A stretch of 64,000 nucleotides of DNA from assembly GCF_021354595.1 (NCBI RefSeq), contig NZ_JADWYJ010000007.1, positions 1 through 64,000 on the forward strand. The letters are read 5' to 3'. A program made the position numbers and the translations under genes. The notes under the pieces are model-generated. The model saw only the letters and a program-made list of their open reading frames with translations. It ran no database searches and was not told the origin of the DNA. Shown here piece after piece: positions 28,566-37,739 of this stretch. This DNA is from Maribellus sp. CM-23. Its GTDB lineage: Bacteria > Bacteroidota > Bacteroidia > Bacteroidales > Prolixibacteraceae. Numbering within the stretch: position 1 is the stretch's first letter; each line of letters starts with the position of its first letter.

Positions 28566-30757
28566 TATCGTAAATCTAGCTTTTTGATTTTGCCATATCC
28601 ATTTGACATAAACTCAAACTGAGGATAGGTAAAATGCTTGTTACATCTATCTTTAATAATAATTGCTTCATTCGAAATAGAAATATCTCTCAGATGTTTC
28701 ACATCACCATATTCAATATAGAGGACAACCTTCGAAACATCGCAATGTATGATCTTAATTCGATAATCTGCGCTTGCAAGAAAGGTAGATTCTCTTTTGA
28801 GGCTTTCAACTCCCGTATTTATAGCATGGTGAGCTGATGCTTTTGCAAAAAGCATTCTTTTTTCGGGTAATGCAGTATAAATATAAGTTCCTGGATCACT
28901 ATAAATATCGGTATCATTTATAGATAATTCCACCGATAATTTGTCGCTGTGAGCATGCCCCCAGTTGCAATAATAATTTTGATGATGACCATAAAAAACC
29001 GAAAAGAACAATTCCGGAGATTTAATAATTATCAGTCCAAAATCGGGATAACTATAAAGCTTTACCCCTTCCAAAATCGGATTATCCGTATAATTTCCGA
29101 CATCGGTTATTAGTTGATCCTCAAACGGTAATTCTGGAATACCAAAATTGGCGTCGGTCTTTAATTTATAATACTCCGGATTATATTTTAACATGCAATT
29201 ACGAGAGAGCTTTTTGACAAAACCAGCCTCTACACTATGAACGATTGAATCATATAATCCGGAAAATGCATTCAATAAACCGGAGTGATTAAGTGCATTT
29301 TCGTCCCAAAACAGATCATTTTCAGACATCAAATTACTGTAGCCTTCCAGATTTAGGTAAATATCCCCGGCTTCTTTATTGCTCATAAAATTACCCACAG
29401 GAAATAACTTGAAGAATTGCCCACTATCATTGTCTCCTATCTGTACTACATCTCCCGAAGGTTTGGAAATGTTTTTAGTGAAATGTCTGGTGTTGGAGAG
29501 TTTTTGCAAATACCAGTCGGGGAAAGATAATTTGCTGTCCTCTATCTTGTAATATTGTGTTTTATCCCGGTATAAAAACGGAACATTTCCGTTATATTTT
29601 TTAAAGTGTTTTAAAACCGCTACCTTTTCATCTGGCAGTCCAAGTAACAAAGCGGTAGCATAAACGATCATTTCGCTACTTAAGCGGTGATAGCTGGTAC
29701 TCGCTTCAAAGTTTGCTCCATCCTCATAAAATTGCTTTTGGTACTGTTTTATAATTTCGTTTGTACAAAACACCACCCACGTATTAGTTTCTTTTGAGTT
29801 TTCTAAATAAGCAGCAATAAACAACAACCCCGTTATATCTGCCAGGTAGTGGTTTGATGTCATATCTACCTGCCACTCCAGGTTATGAAATATATGCCGG
29901 CCATGTTCGTACATAAAATTGGTAAACGCCGTTCTAAATTCTTTATCCAATACATTCCCGTCATCTTTCTGACAAAACATATCATAAGAAATCAAGAGAT
30001 TGGCTGCCCTTATGGCTACATCCATTGTACACTTCCAATTCACTCCCATACGAGGCGGATTGGTGGCAATAAAGTCTAAAACCTGGTTTCGAAATTCTTT
30101 AACAAGGGCATTTCTATTTTTGCCGGTTGAATGTAGTGCCAAATATGGAAAGTGTTGCATCCGCGACAACTCCCATGGCACCTTTATGTCTACACCTGGT
30201 TTTTCTCCAACAATCCCTTTTCTTACGTCATTATACCAATCTTTACTACTCCAACGAAATCCACTTTTAAAATCTTTTTGCCAATCAATGGGTATATAGT
30301 CGTTATCATCGATTAGCTTCCATATTTTTTGAGCATTTTTGAAGTGCGATCTCCGAACGATCGTCTTTAACCACCGGCCTTCTTTGTCAAACTCTTTTAC
30401 CGTCGCATTCATTTTATAACGATGTCCTTCAACTCCGGGAGAACGGGAATCATAGCCGTTGCTTATCCATCCGCTTCCAAGCAAATTGAAACGATGCGCC
30501 AGGCACATATCTTCAAAATAATGAAGAAGAGTCTTATCAAGCTCTTTGAATTCGCCAGTGTTTATTATTGAATTAAGCTTTAAATCGGAATTTGATTTGG
30601 TATCGAAATACAAGTCTCGAAATCTGAATACAGGGGAAACGTTTCTTTTAATTTTTGAATACAGAAGAATCAAAAGTTCAGGAAAGGAACTGCCTTTTAT
30701 TTTTTTAATATAGAATGAAATGGATTTCACCTTTAATATCCAGTTTTGATGTAACAA
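28565..30757 (-). CDS. Heparinase II/III-family protein, copy 2
   Basis: 730 residues, clearly paralogous to the next gene downstream, with matching landmarks LLGSGW, WQKDFKSGFRW, KVPWELSRMQHF, ATNPPRMGVNWKCTMDVA, TSNHYLADITGLLFI, STSYHRLSSEM, GHAHSDKLSVEL and DPGTYIYTALPEK. The active-site-like His and Tyr positions are kept in both copies. No signal peptide is visible; the first 40 residues are basic with scattered hydrophobics. The two copies differ most in the N-terminal 60 residues and in the region before the beta-sheet domain, which suggests specialisation rather than recent duplication. Confidence 0.85.
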   Translation of the reverse strand: MLHQNWILKVKSISFYIKKIKGSSFPELLILLYSKIKRNVSPVFRFRDLYFDTKSNSDLKLNSIINTGEFKELDKTLLHYFEDMCLAHRFNLLGSGWISNGYDSRSPGVEGHRYKMNATVKEFDKEGRWLKTIVRRSHFKNAQKIWKLIDDNDYIPIDWQKDFKSGFRWSSKDWYNDVRKGIVGEKPGVDIKVPWELSRMQHFPYLALHSTGKNRNALVKEFRNQVLDFIATNPPRMGVNWKCTMDVAIRAANLLISYDMFCQKDDGNVLDKEFRTAFTNFMYEHGRHIFHNLEWQVDMTSNHYLADITGLLFIAAYLENSKETNTWVVFCTNEIIKQYQKQFYEDGANFEASTSYHRLSSEMIVYATALLLGLPDEKVAVLKHFKKYNGNVPFLYRDKTQYYKIEDSKLSFPDWYLQKLSNTRHFTKNISKPSGDVVQIGDNDSGQFFKLFPVGNFMSNKEAGDIYLNLEGYSNLMSENDLFWDENALNHSGLLNAFSGLYDSIVHSVEAGFVKKLSRNCMLKYNPEYYKLKTDANFGIPELPFEDQLITDVGNYTDNPILEGVKLYSYPDFGLIIIKSPELFFSVFYGHHQNYYCNWGHAHSDKLSVELSINDTDIYSDPGTYIYTALPEKRMLFAKASAHHAINTGVESLKRESTFLASADYRIKIIHCDVSKVVLYIEYGDVKHLRDISISNEAIIIKDRCNKHFTYPQFEFMSNGYGKIKKLDLR

Positions 30758-30796
30758 TTCTAAACACTAAGGAGAAGAATCATTATCGGGAAACAT

Positions 30797-31564
30797 TTAA
30801 CTTCGAATTATACTTTTTATTCGAAAGCAACGTAAAAATCTATCTATTCTCAAAAGAAGAACATTTTTTATCTTGTTTTTTACTTTAGTTGAATTAGTTT
30901 CTTCATTCTGAAATGAAATTTTTCCGGTCTTTTCATGATAGGGTTTTTCTCTTTTTCTTTTTTCAATAACTATTATGCTATCGTAATAGTGAATTGAATC
31001 AACTGATTTAGTGAAATTGTTTATTGGTAAAGACCTTTGTTCAGAATGATAGGCATTTAAATAGTCTATAAAGTTTTTACTATACTCGATAAAGGTTCCA
31101 CTGCGTTTATGCCCACCCCCATATCGGGCCCAGTAAGATGTATGTAAATCTTCACATAAATAGACTCCGTTTTCTTTTACAACATCGAATAATTCCTCAT
31201 AAGTAACAATTTGTTGGCGCATAGTGTGTCCACCATCATCAATCAAAATATCAACAGGTGGAATTTGCTTCTTTAATTCTTTTAAAAAGTTTCTGTCCGA
31301 TTGAGATCCTATAAATATTTGAATATTTTCTTCCTCCAATTCTTTACATCTCGGATTAATATCCACACCAAATATTTTGGCTTCGTCACCGAAATAATTT
31401 CTCCACATCTGTAGACTTCCTCCCTGTGCCACACCAATTTCAAGAATCACGATTTCTTTGTTTCTAAACCTAGAAAAGTGTCTGTCGTAGATATCAAAAT
31501 AATGCATCCATTTAAAGATACGTCTCTTGTCATTTCTCTTAAAGTAATTTTCTAGATCATTCAT
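30797..31564 (-). CDS. Class I SAM-dependent methyltransferase
   Basis: 255 residues. The SAM-binding motif I is VILEIGVAQGGSLQMWRNYF (about 38-57), with an acidic residue after the next strand (FGVDINPRC). DILIDDGGHTMRQQIVTYEE and GVYLCEDLHTSYW resemble the macrocin O-methyltransferase/CmcI-type group that works on sugars and natural products. In this operon it would O-methylate a glycan residue, which is inference. The C-terminal 50 residues are basic and low in complexity. Confidence 0.75.
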   Translation of the reverse strand: MNDLENYFKRNDKRRIFKWMHYFDIYDRHFSRFRNKEIVILEIGVAQGGSLQMWRNYFGDEAKIFGVDINPRCKELEEENIQIFIGSQSDRNFLKELKKQIPPVDILIDDGGHTMRQQIVTYEELFDVVKENGVYLCEDLHTSYWARYGGGHKRSGTFIEYSKNFIDYLNAYHSEQRSLPINNFTKSVDSIHYYDSIIVIEKRKREKPYHEKTGKISFQNEETNSTKVKNKIKNVLLLRIDRFLRCFRIKSIIRS

Positions 31565-31625
31565 ATTTAAAAGAGTATTTGAGCCAATAAAATCTTTTAG
31601 CTAAAGTTATTTGATTTCTTAAAAA

Positions 31626-32648
31626 TCATGTTTCTCGTAAAGCTTCGATAGGGTAAGCAAGCAAAGTTGTTTCGGCGTGACAATGATTATTGTATATTTT
31701 GCTGTTTAATTTCCTGACAAGAAAAACATAATTGTCTAAATGTTTTTCAAGGAAAGGTTTCGCTTCAAAAAATTCGATAGGATTGTGATAAATTGCTAAC
31801 GACAAAACAGGTCTGAATTTTTTTATCGAAGCTATCCCCAATGTTAAACAGTCCATTAATGCACCTTCAATATCGGCTTTTATAAAGCGTGGCTTTATTT
31901 GATACTGCTCAATTATCTCATCCAAAGATTTAGATTCAACATGAACAGTCTCCTTGTCTTTGAAAACTTTCTTTTTTAAGGAAAGACCTCCTGAAGAGAA
32001 ATTGGGAATATGAAGGTTTTTGTCTGAAGAAATAGCATAATTTAAAATCTCGTATTTTGCCTTTGGGATATTATTCTCTGATAAATTCAAAATGTACTTT
32101 TCAATTGAACTTAATGACATTTCGATAGAGTATATCTTTCTGTAATGAAATGCATTAAGAGCAATTGCAGAGTCTCCTACATAAGCTCCTAAATCAATAA
32201 AATCTTCATTCTCTATATAACTTCTAACGCCTTGTGGCAAAAGAGTTAGACCATGATAATAATAAAAGATTGACTCCTCGATATATTTATGCTCAAGCAC
32301 CAATCCTCTAGTTTTCATGCGACCAATAGACACTTCTTTCTTCTCCTCTTCAAGAAGGCCTCCAATAACATTCTTCTTACTTGGACTTACTTTTACATTA
32401 TATCTTTTATCAGGATAGTTTAATACTCTTTCCGAAATGATATCTACCGTCTTCTGAGAATAGTCATCTAAATTAACCTTTAGGTCTACCATGACCTGTT
32501 CCAAATTTTTCTCAGATACATATTTCTTAAAGCTATAACCAAGGTCATCAACAACATAAATCGAACGATTAAAGTAATTGTTGAGTCTTTCTAAAGGAAA
32601 ATAAACAAATGGGAATAGTTTTTTACAAAACTGACCGATTGGAGTCAT
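31626..32648 (-). CDS. FkbM-family methyltransferase
   Basis: 340 residues. The FkbM SAM domain covers about 140-300, with DFIDLGAYVGDSAIALNAF, IYSIEMSLSSIEKY and FIKADIEGALMDCL. The N-terminal 130 residues are family-specific and unassigned. FkbM enzymes O-methylate sugar hydroxyls in many surface-polysaccharide loci. Together with the class I methyltransferase 61 bases downstream it suggests a methylated repeat unit. Base composition here is visibly AT-rich. Confidence 0.8.
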   Translation of the reverse strand: MTPIGQFCKKLFPFVYFPLERLNNYFNRSIYVVDDLGYSFKKYVSEKNLEQVMVDLKVNLDDYSQKTVDIISERVLNYPDKRYNVKVSPSKKNVIGGLLEEEKKEVSIGRMKTRGLVLEHKYIEESIFYYYHGLTLLPQGVRSYIENEDFIDLGAYVGDSAIALNAFHYRKIYSIEMSLSSIEKYILNLSENNIPKAKYEILNYAISSDKNLHIPNFSSGGLSLKKKVFKDKETVHVESKSLDEIIEQYQIKPRFIKADIEGALMDCLTLGIASIKKFRPVLSLAIYHNPIEFFEAKPFLEKHLDNYVFLVRKLNSKIYNNHCHAETTLLAYPIEALRET

Positions 32649-32654
32649 AATATT

Positions 32655-33563
32655 CTATTTAATATATAATTTAAGAAACCGTGTTATTAAAGAAAACAAA
32701 TGACGTTTCCAAATTACGTAATTTGCAAATTTAGTGATATTAGTAAGCGAAGATGATTTTGAGTCTTGAGATAAACCAAAACCAGAAAGATCTTTTTTAC
32801 TTAAAACGGGAAAGCCAGTATAGAAGTCGTTATAAACATTTTTACCATGACAAACAACTAACCATAAAGGTTTGTCAAAAATGAATGAAGCCTTTTTTCT
32901 TTTTAATAGATTGTTCCAATTGATTTTTGTCTCCCGATATCGACCATGAGGCTTATGAAAGACACCTTTGATCTTACCATTATTAATCTTTTCGACAATT
33001 GAAATAAATGGCCCATTTGGCCAATACGAGTGAGCTAACTCATGATTATCATAGTTATATTTATAACCAGAGGCCATTGAAATAATATTTTCTTGATGAT
33101 TAAACATGCTATTAATTGTACGAATTGCTTGTTTCTCTAAACAATCATCATTGTCCAAGCGCGTAGTTATTATCCATTCTTTGTGCTCAGAAAGGTGATA
33201 AATATCTTCAATATACTGCTCGTGAAATCCTTTTACCCCTTTTGCATAAAGAATATGAATATTATTAGCTCGCTTTATTTTTTCAATGCTTTCAGTAAAA
33301 ACAGATGGTGTTTCAACATCAAAATATATCAACCATTTAAATTCCGTTGACTCCTGTTGTAAAACTGATGGTAGCGTAAACTCGTTAAATATCCCGAATC
33401 GTTCTTCTGTCCATTCAATCCAATCCTTTTCATTAAATCTTATATTCGGCTTTGATAATTTATTATTTGAATTAAGAAAGACAAATTCGTTAGGAAACTT
33501 ACTTAACTCCTCTATGCTGTCTAATTTTAAATTGAACCTGGTAATTAAAAAGTGTTCGAACAT
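32655..33563 (-). CDS. Putative rhamnosyltransferase-type glycosyltransferase
   Basis: 302 residues. The opening MFEHFLITRFNLKL, the acceptor part LPSVLQQESTEFKWLIYFD and the DxD-like motif TTRLDNDDCLEKQAI fit the PF11316-type putative rhamnosyltransferase family, which has a GT-A fold. The gap to the next gene downstream (FkbM) is 6 bases. No sugar specificity can be claimed, and no dTDP-rhamnose genes are present in the window. Confidence 0.7.
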   Translation of the reverse strand: MFEHFLITRFNLKLDSIEELSKFPNEFVFLNSNNKLSKPNIRFNEKDWIEWTEERFGIFNEFTLPSVLQQESTEFKWLIYFDVETPSVFTESIEKIKRANNIHILYAKGVKGFHEQYIEDIYHLSEHKEWIITTRLDNDDCLEKQAIRTINSMFNHQENIISMASGYKYNYDNHELAHSYWPNGPFISIVEKINNGKIKGVFHKPHGRYRETKINWNNLLKRKKASFIFDKPLWLVVCHGKNVYNDFYTGFPVLSKKDLSGFGLSQDSKSSSLTNITKFANYVIWKRHLFSLITRFLKLYIK

Positions 33564-33595
33564 TATCCTTTTATTTTTTACTTGCTAACATTAGC

Positions 33596-34942
33596 TTAAT
33601 ACAATTCGCCAACATCCAATTTTTGATCTAAAAATCTCACTTTCCCATTTGTTGAAGGTTCTATGGATTCAACGACTTTAATCTCCACACTTAATCCTCC
33701 TGTTGCCGCTTTTTTGATTTTTGTTAGCAACTCTTCGGAATCCTTCTCATTGTAGTCTTTTGTTGGAACAACAAGAACACTTATTTTTCCTTTTTCCGTT
33801 TGCTTAATTTGCATTTGTTTTATCCTGCCAAAACAAATAAAATGCTGAGCAAAAATAAGTGCCGTTAACGTTATCTTATTCCCTTTCACGTCAATCACAA
33901 AGTCTTGATCCCTGCCTTCAATTCTATTTAACAGTTGATAGTTTCTACCGCATTCGGTGCATTTACTTGCCCCTAGCTCTGCATAATCCATTGTTTTGTA
34001 ACGGACAAAGGGGGTTGCAAAGTTCCAAAAACTTGTCCCAATTATTTCTCCGACTTCACCTTCTTTTACGTAATTTCCGTTTTTATCTACCACTTCGGTT
34101 ATTCCATATTGAGGATAAACATGAAACTTATCGGAATGCTTACAATTGGCAGCGAGTACAGCCTTCTCACTATGCCCGTACCAATGGGCTATTGGAGCAT
34201 TGAAAACCCGTTGAATCAGCTCTTTTTGAAAATCAAACAGAGGCTCTGACCCTAACATTAATGCTTCAAAATGATGTTGAATAATAAGATGATTATCCTC
34301 CATTAGTTTTGCAACCTGGTATAAAGATGATGGATAAGCTTTTAAATAACGGTATTTATACTTATCTATCAATGCAGTATATTCTTTTACAGTGCTCTCA
34401 TTTATGTTGTACGAGGATAAGTTGATACCTTTAGGATTGCTTTCATATATGTTTTTTAAAGCCCTTCCTCTAAGGGTGAATGACTTTTCATCAATATTAA
34501 AGTCAGGATGTACTCTTTTATAGATATCATATATAAAGGCATTTTCAATAGGGGTGTTTTCAAGTTTTTCATAAAACCCCATTGGAATACCCGTTGAACC
34601 CCCTGTCGACACATATTGAACATTCCATTTTTTAGGAACAGAAAACTTTTTATAGTTATCTCTGATTAACTCTTTTGTAACAAAGGGGATCTTTTGAATA
34701 TCATCAATTGATTTCAATTTATCAGGAGAGAAATTGGCCGTTTCCCACAATTCACGATACCCATTAATTTTCCATGCAAAATTTACTATCTGCTGTAAAT
34801 GTTGAAACTGCATTTGTTCAATCTCAGACTTATCCGCATACTCAAACTTTTGAATAAAGGCAGTCGTTCTTTTTATGGTTTTGTAACCGTGCCTGAAACG
34901 ATAGGGTAATTGATAATATTTTTCTTTTATAGATTTTAGCAT
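33596..34942 (-). CDS. CapK/PaaK-like adenylate-forming protein
   Basis: 448 residues. The AMP-binding fold is marked by VSTGGSTGIPMGFYE, WYGHSEKAVLAANCKHSD and GEIIGTSFWNFATPFVRYKT, and the C-terminal lid domain is present. A Cys pair in KCTECGRNYQLLNRIEGR is usual for this branch. Relatives activate phenylacetate as CoA ester. The CapK branch is found in capsule loci, where the acceptor is unknown and an acyl or amino acid decoration of the glycan is suspected. It lies 32 bases upstream of the glycosyltransferase gene. Confidence 0.82.
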   Translation of the reverse strand: MLKSIKEKYYQLPYRFRHGYKTIKRTTAFIQKFEYADKSEIEQMQFQHLQQIVNFAWKINGYRELWETANFSPDKLKSIDDIQKIPFVTKELIRDNYKKFSVPKKWNVQYVSTGGSTGIPMGFYEKLENTPIENAFIYDIYKRVHPDFNIDEKSFTLRGRALKNIYESNPKGINLSSYNINESTVKEYTALIDKYKYRYLKAYPSSLYQVAKLMEDNHLIIQHHFEALMLGSEPLFDFQKELIQRVFNAPIAHWYGHSEKAVLAANCKHSDKFHVYPQYGITEVVDKNGNYVKEGEVGEIIGTSFWNFATPFVRYKTMDYAELGASKCTECGRNYQLLNRIEGRDQDFVIDVKGNKITLTALIFAQHFICFGRIKQMQIKQTEKGKISVLVVPTKDYNEKDSEELLTKIKKAATGGLSVEIKVVESIEPSTNGKVRFLDQKLDVGELY

Positions 34943-35000
34943 ATCTTACATAAACAACTTTTTATCTTCTCTCAAGAATATTAAGGTCATTTCCCCATTA

Positions 35001-36491
35001 CTAATTTTTTAGTAAGCGGTTAAAGTTATCTTTTATCAATTTATTCACCAATACATTTACGTCTTCCGACACATTCAGAAAATAAATCAAAATAGAAAAT
35101 AAAACAGTAAATACGGAACTTCTCAATAAAATATCCGGAATAAATTTTAGTTCAGGAATAAATGATGAAATGCCCCAGGCAACAAAAAAAACAATAGGGA
35201 CATATAAGAACTTCAGGGTAAAGGGCTGAAAACCATACTTAATCTTCAGAAAGACATAACGCATTAAGTTATTCAGAAAGAAAGCCAATGCAATGGCAGC
35301 AGCAGCACCACTGATTCCCCAGATTGGAATAAAAAGAAACATGGCTGCAACTACTATCACGACTAGGATCACAAGAAACCACAGGCCCATTCGGTAATAT
35401 TTTGAAAGGCTGATGATATGGCTATTGGCTCCGGTTGCCATATCAATCATGTAACCAAGGCCAATAAAAAAGATCACCCATTTTCCACCGGCATAATCGG
35501 GTCCTAAAATGGTCAGAATATTATTGATATTGATCCAGATCCCTCCAAACAAAAAAGCGGCTATAATAAACTGGTTCAAGCAGCTTTTCCTGTAAATATC
35601 GGCTATCGTCTTCATATCGTTTCGCTTAAAAGCATCGGCAATCAGCGTCCCCGATATTTTAAGCAGTGTACGTGAAGGGATCACCACCAACGTACCAAAA
35701 AAGAAAGCAATGGTATAAACACCTGTAGCGCTCAAACCCATCGCCTGGTTAATAATTATTTTATCGATCTGGAAAACAATGCTTCCGCCAATACCCGATA
35801 AAATTGCGAATACAGCTACGCTAAGCATTTCTTTTTTTAGCTTTCTGTCGACAAAACCCGGCTGTGGGCTCAAACTAATCTCTTTCCGGAACAACAGATA
35901 AAAAAACAAAAATGCTCCTTTAAAGCAGACTGCCCCGGCATAGGCAAATATCAAAGCATTGGGCGAAATCCATCCGAAAATATATACCAGCAGTATGGCA
36001 AGTATAAGGACGCGTTGAAGAAATTCTTTTAGAAACGATGCCAGTACTGCATCGTACAACATCTTAATAAATATATCGAGGAAATTAAAAAGCAGCCCAA
36101 AAAAGATCAGGGGGATGAGCACATTGACATAATCGACAAACAAAGCCGATTTTTCGAGGTTGCTTTCCACCAGCCAACCTCTCAGAAAGAAAAAAGTAAT
36201 AACACTCAGTGCAAACCCTGTCAGCATCACCATAAAGGCAATAAACAGAAATCCGTTATGTCCTTTTGCCTTATCCCGGAAGTAAGGGAACAACCGGGCG
36301 GTTACCCCTTGAAAACCCAGCATTGAAAACTGTGCAAATAAATCGGACCAGGCCATCAACAAGGCAAACAAACCCACAATTTCAGGAGTCAGATAGTTGG
36401 GATAAATGTAGGCGGTGGTTATAAAACCAATTACAACACCCAGATACGACCAGACGGCTCCCTTAATCGATTGTTTGATGATAATGCCCAT
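35001..36491 (-). CDS. Polysaccharide flippase (Wzx/MATE-like)
   Basis: 496 residues, 12 to 14 membrane helices, starting MGIIIKQSIKGAVWSYLGVV, which is typical of PST-family flippases. It should flip the undecaprenyl-linked repeat unit across the inner membrane. It is the first gene of the minus-strand operon that runs to 25167. The presence of a flippase implies a Wzx/Wzy-type pathway, but no Wzy-like polymerase gene is visible in the window. Confidence 0.9.
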   Translation of the reverse strand: MGIIIKQSIKGAVWSYLGVVIGFITTAYIYPNYLTPEIVGLFALLMAWSDLFAQFSMLGFQGVTARLFPYFRDKAKGHNGFLFIAFMVMLTGFALSVITFFFLRGWLVESNLEKSALFVDYVNVLIPLIFFGLLFNFLDIFIKMLYDAVLASFLKEFLQRVLILAILLVYIFGWISPNALIFAYAGAVCFKGAFLFFYLLFRKEISLSPQPGFVDRKLKKEMLSVAVFAILSGIGGSIVFQIDKIIINQAMGLSATGVYTIAFFFGTLVVIPSRTLLKISGTLIADAFKRNDMKTIADIYRKSCLNQFIIAAFLFGGIWININNILTILGPDYAGGKWVIFFIGLGYMIDMATGANSHIISLSKYYRMGLWFLVILVVIVVAAMFLFIPIWGISGAAAAIALAFFLNNLMRYVFLKIKYGFQPFTLKFLYVPIVFFVAWGISSFIPELKFIPDILLRSSVFTVLFSILIYFLNVSEDVNVLVNKLIKDNFNRLLKN

Positions 36492-36745
36492 AACAAGTTT
36501 ATAAACTCAACCCTTCCGCTAAAAGTATGTAAAACAAAATCGCCTTTGGCAGATTTCAGCCTTTTGGTTGATTCGCCAAAAATAACCTTTATTCCAACAA
36601 TCTCATCAGAGTGAGCATTCAAGAGTTGGCTCTTTGTTCCCGCAAACTGTTTGAAAACCGAAATCCTCCCCCCTGCCTTCCCAAAACCGTTGCCGGGTTC
36701 AATCCGCCAACTTCGGCTTGCTTCCAACTCGCACTAATGACCACT
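36492..36745. other. Upstream region of the flippase operon
   Basis: No gene that I can support. It should hold the promoter of the minus-strand operon. The best -7 candidate is TACTTTTA on the minus strand (36520-36527), one base off consensus and 29 bases before the flippase start. A plus-strand frame opening at GTG 36611 runs into the repeat array that follows. Confidence 0.4.
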
Positions 36746-36997
36746 TTACTATCTGCGGAGTTAAAAAATGAATGCTTGCTGATCGTTCTGCAATCTTCAG
36801 ATTACAAAAATCTAATCTTCGTTATCGTTTTGCTATCTGCGTATTATAATCAAGCGATCACGGAGTGAAAAAATGAACCTTCGGAGTGAAAACAACAACT
36901 TTTGATGATCAAACAACAGATCACGGACTTAAAACAACGATCTTTGATGATCAAACAAGCACCCGCTGACATAAAACAACATTTCCCTGAGATCAAA
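36746..36997. repeat. Twelve-unit degenerate 21-bp tandem repeat
   Basis: Units start at 36746 and every 21 bases after it (36767, 36788 and so on to 36977) and mostly end in AAAA or ATCAAA. The five last units read CAAC or CAAG first: CAACAACTTTTGATGATCAAA becomes, in the next, CAACAGATCACGGACTTAAAA. On the plus strand the units translate as heptads: LLSAELK, NECLLIV, LQSSDYK, NLIFVIV, LLSAYYN, then two units with a TGA, then QQLLMIK, QQITDLK, QRSLMIK, QAPADIK, QHFPEIK. No start codon and no unbroken frame covers the whole array. It may be a decayed heptad-repeat coding sequence or a non-coding array. Confidence 0.7.
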
Positions 36998-37027
36998 AAA
37001 AACCCTTCGCCCGAAGACGAAGGGTTT
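36995..37027 (-). terminator. Terminator of the frameshifted conserved gene
   Basis: Stem of 10 bp, AAACCCTTCG / CGAAGGGTTT (37000-37009 with 37018-37027). On the minus strand the hairpin is followed by a run of eight T (36995-37002), so it terminates transcripts coming from the gene at 37093-37733. Confidence 0.85.
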
Positions 37028-37092
37028 ACTAATCCTTAAAACCTATGGTTACCGCTTAAGCGGCAACATCCTCATGGAAAACCACCAAATCA

Positions 37093-37733
37093 TTAATCCA
37101 CAATCGTACGGGCACGCTTGTATTCATCGTAAAATTCGGGATTGGTGATTTCAAAGCGGATCATCAGTTTATCCATTTTGTCTTTCACCAAAGCATTGAT
37201 TTGGGCAAACAGGTCGTCAAGCAAAGTCATGGCAGCAAAAGCCTGGTTACGGATCGTGCGTGGCTGCCCTATCATCGCTTTAAAATCATCCAGCGTGGTT
37301 TCGGTTTCCACAATCATTTCTTCGGTAAGCATAAAATCGGCCAGCTCCGGCAAATTAGCCCTGGCTTCGTCAATAACCGGCTGTACCAGTTTTTCCACAT
37401 CGGTTTCCCGTGCATTCCTGATATCCGACCGCGTAAGTTTTACTTTTCCATCAGCTTTGCATTGTCCGAATAGCTGGCATAAGCATACAGGATACCCGCC
37501 AATACAACTCCCTTATCCGACAATGCCTCCAGCTTTTTCAGCTTGTCTTCGGTAATGCTTGTACTGTCTGCATTGGTTTTTTCGTTTACCTCCCTGATTC
37601 GCAGAATCAGCTCATCGTGTTCGTTTTTAGCAGTCACCAATATGGGTATGGCGTTCCACAACAACGAATTTGAATCAAGCGCTGTCTGCACATTTAAATG
37701 CATTCGCAACTGATTGGTTTGAATTTTATTCAT
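37093..37733 (-). pseudogene. Conserved hypothetical protein, split by a -1 frameshift
   Basis: Two minus-strand frames form one protein. The first part (37440-37733, from ATG 37733; the frame also opens at GTG 37739) begins MNKIQTNQLRMHLNVQTALD and ends NAKLMEK followed by TAA. In the -1 frame the reading continues without a stop as KVKLTRSDIRNARETDVEKL into the second part (37093-37398), ending DEYKRARTIVD. Together they give about 213 residues of mainly helical sequence, matching a protein family of unknown function that I recall from other Bacteroidota. The shift point is GAA AAG TAA, an A-rich run. Possible causes: a true mutation, a sequencing error, or slippage on A-AAG before the stop. 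A strong terminator follows the second part, so the unit looks otherwise intact. Confidence 0.7.
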
Positions 37734-37739
37734 AATCAC

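Noticed and set aside
36431..36727. Minus-strand frame of 98 codons before the flippase
   Set aside because: It overlaps the flippase start in another frame and its product looks random; the region is better read as the operon promoter.
36746..36997. CRISPR array
   Set aside because: The 21-bp period is too short, no unit is exactly repeated, and there are no distinct spacers and no cas genes.
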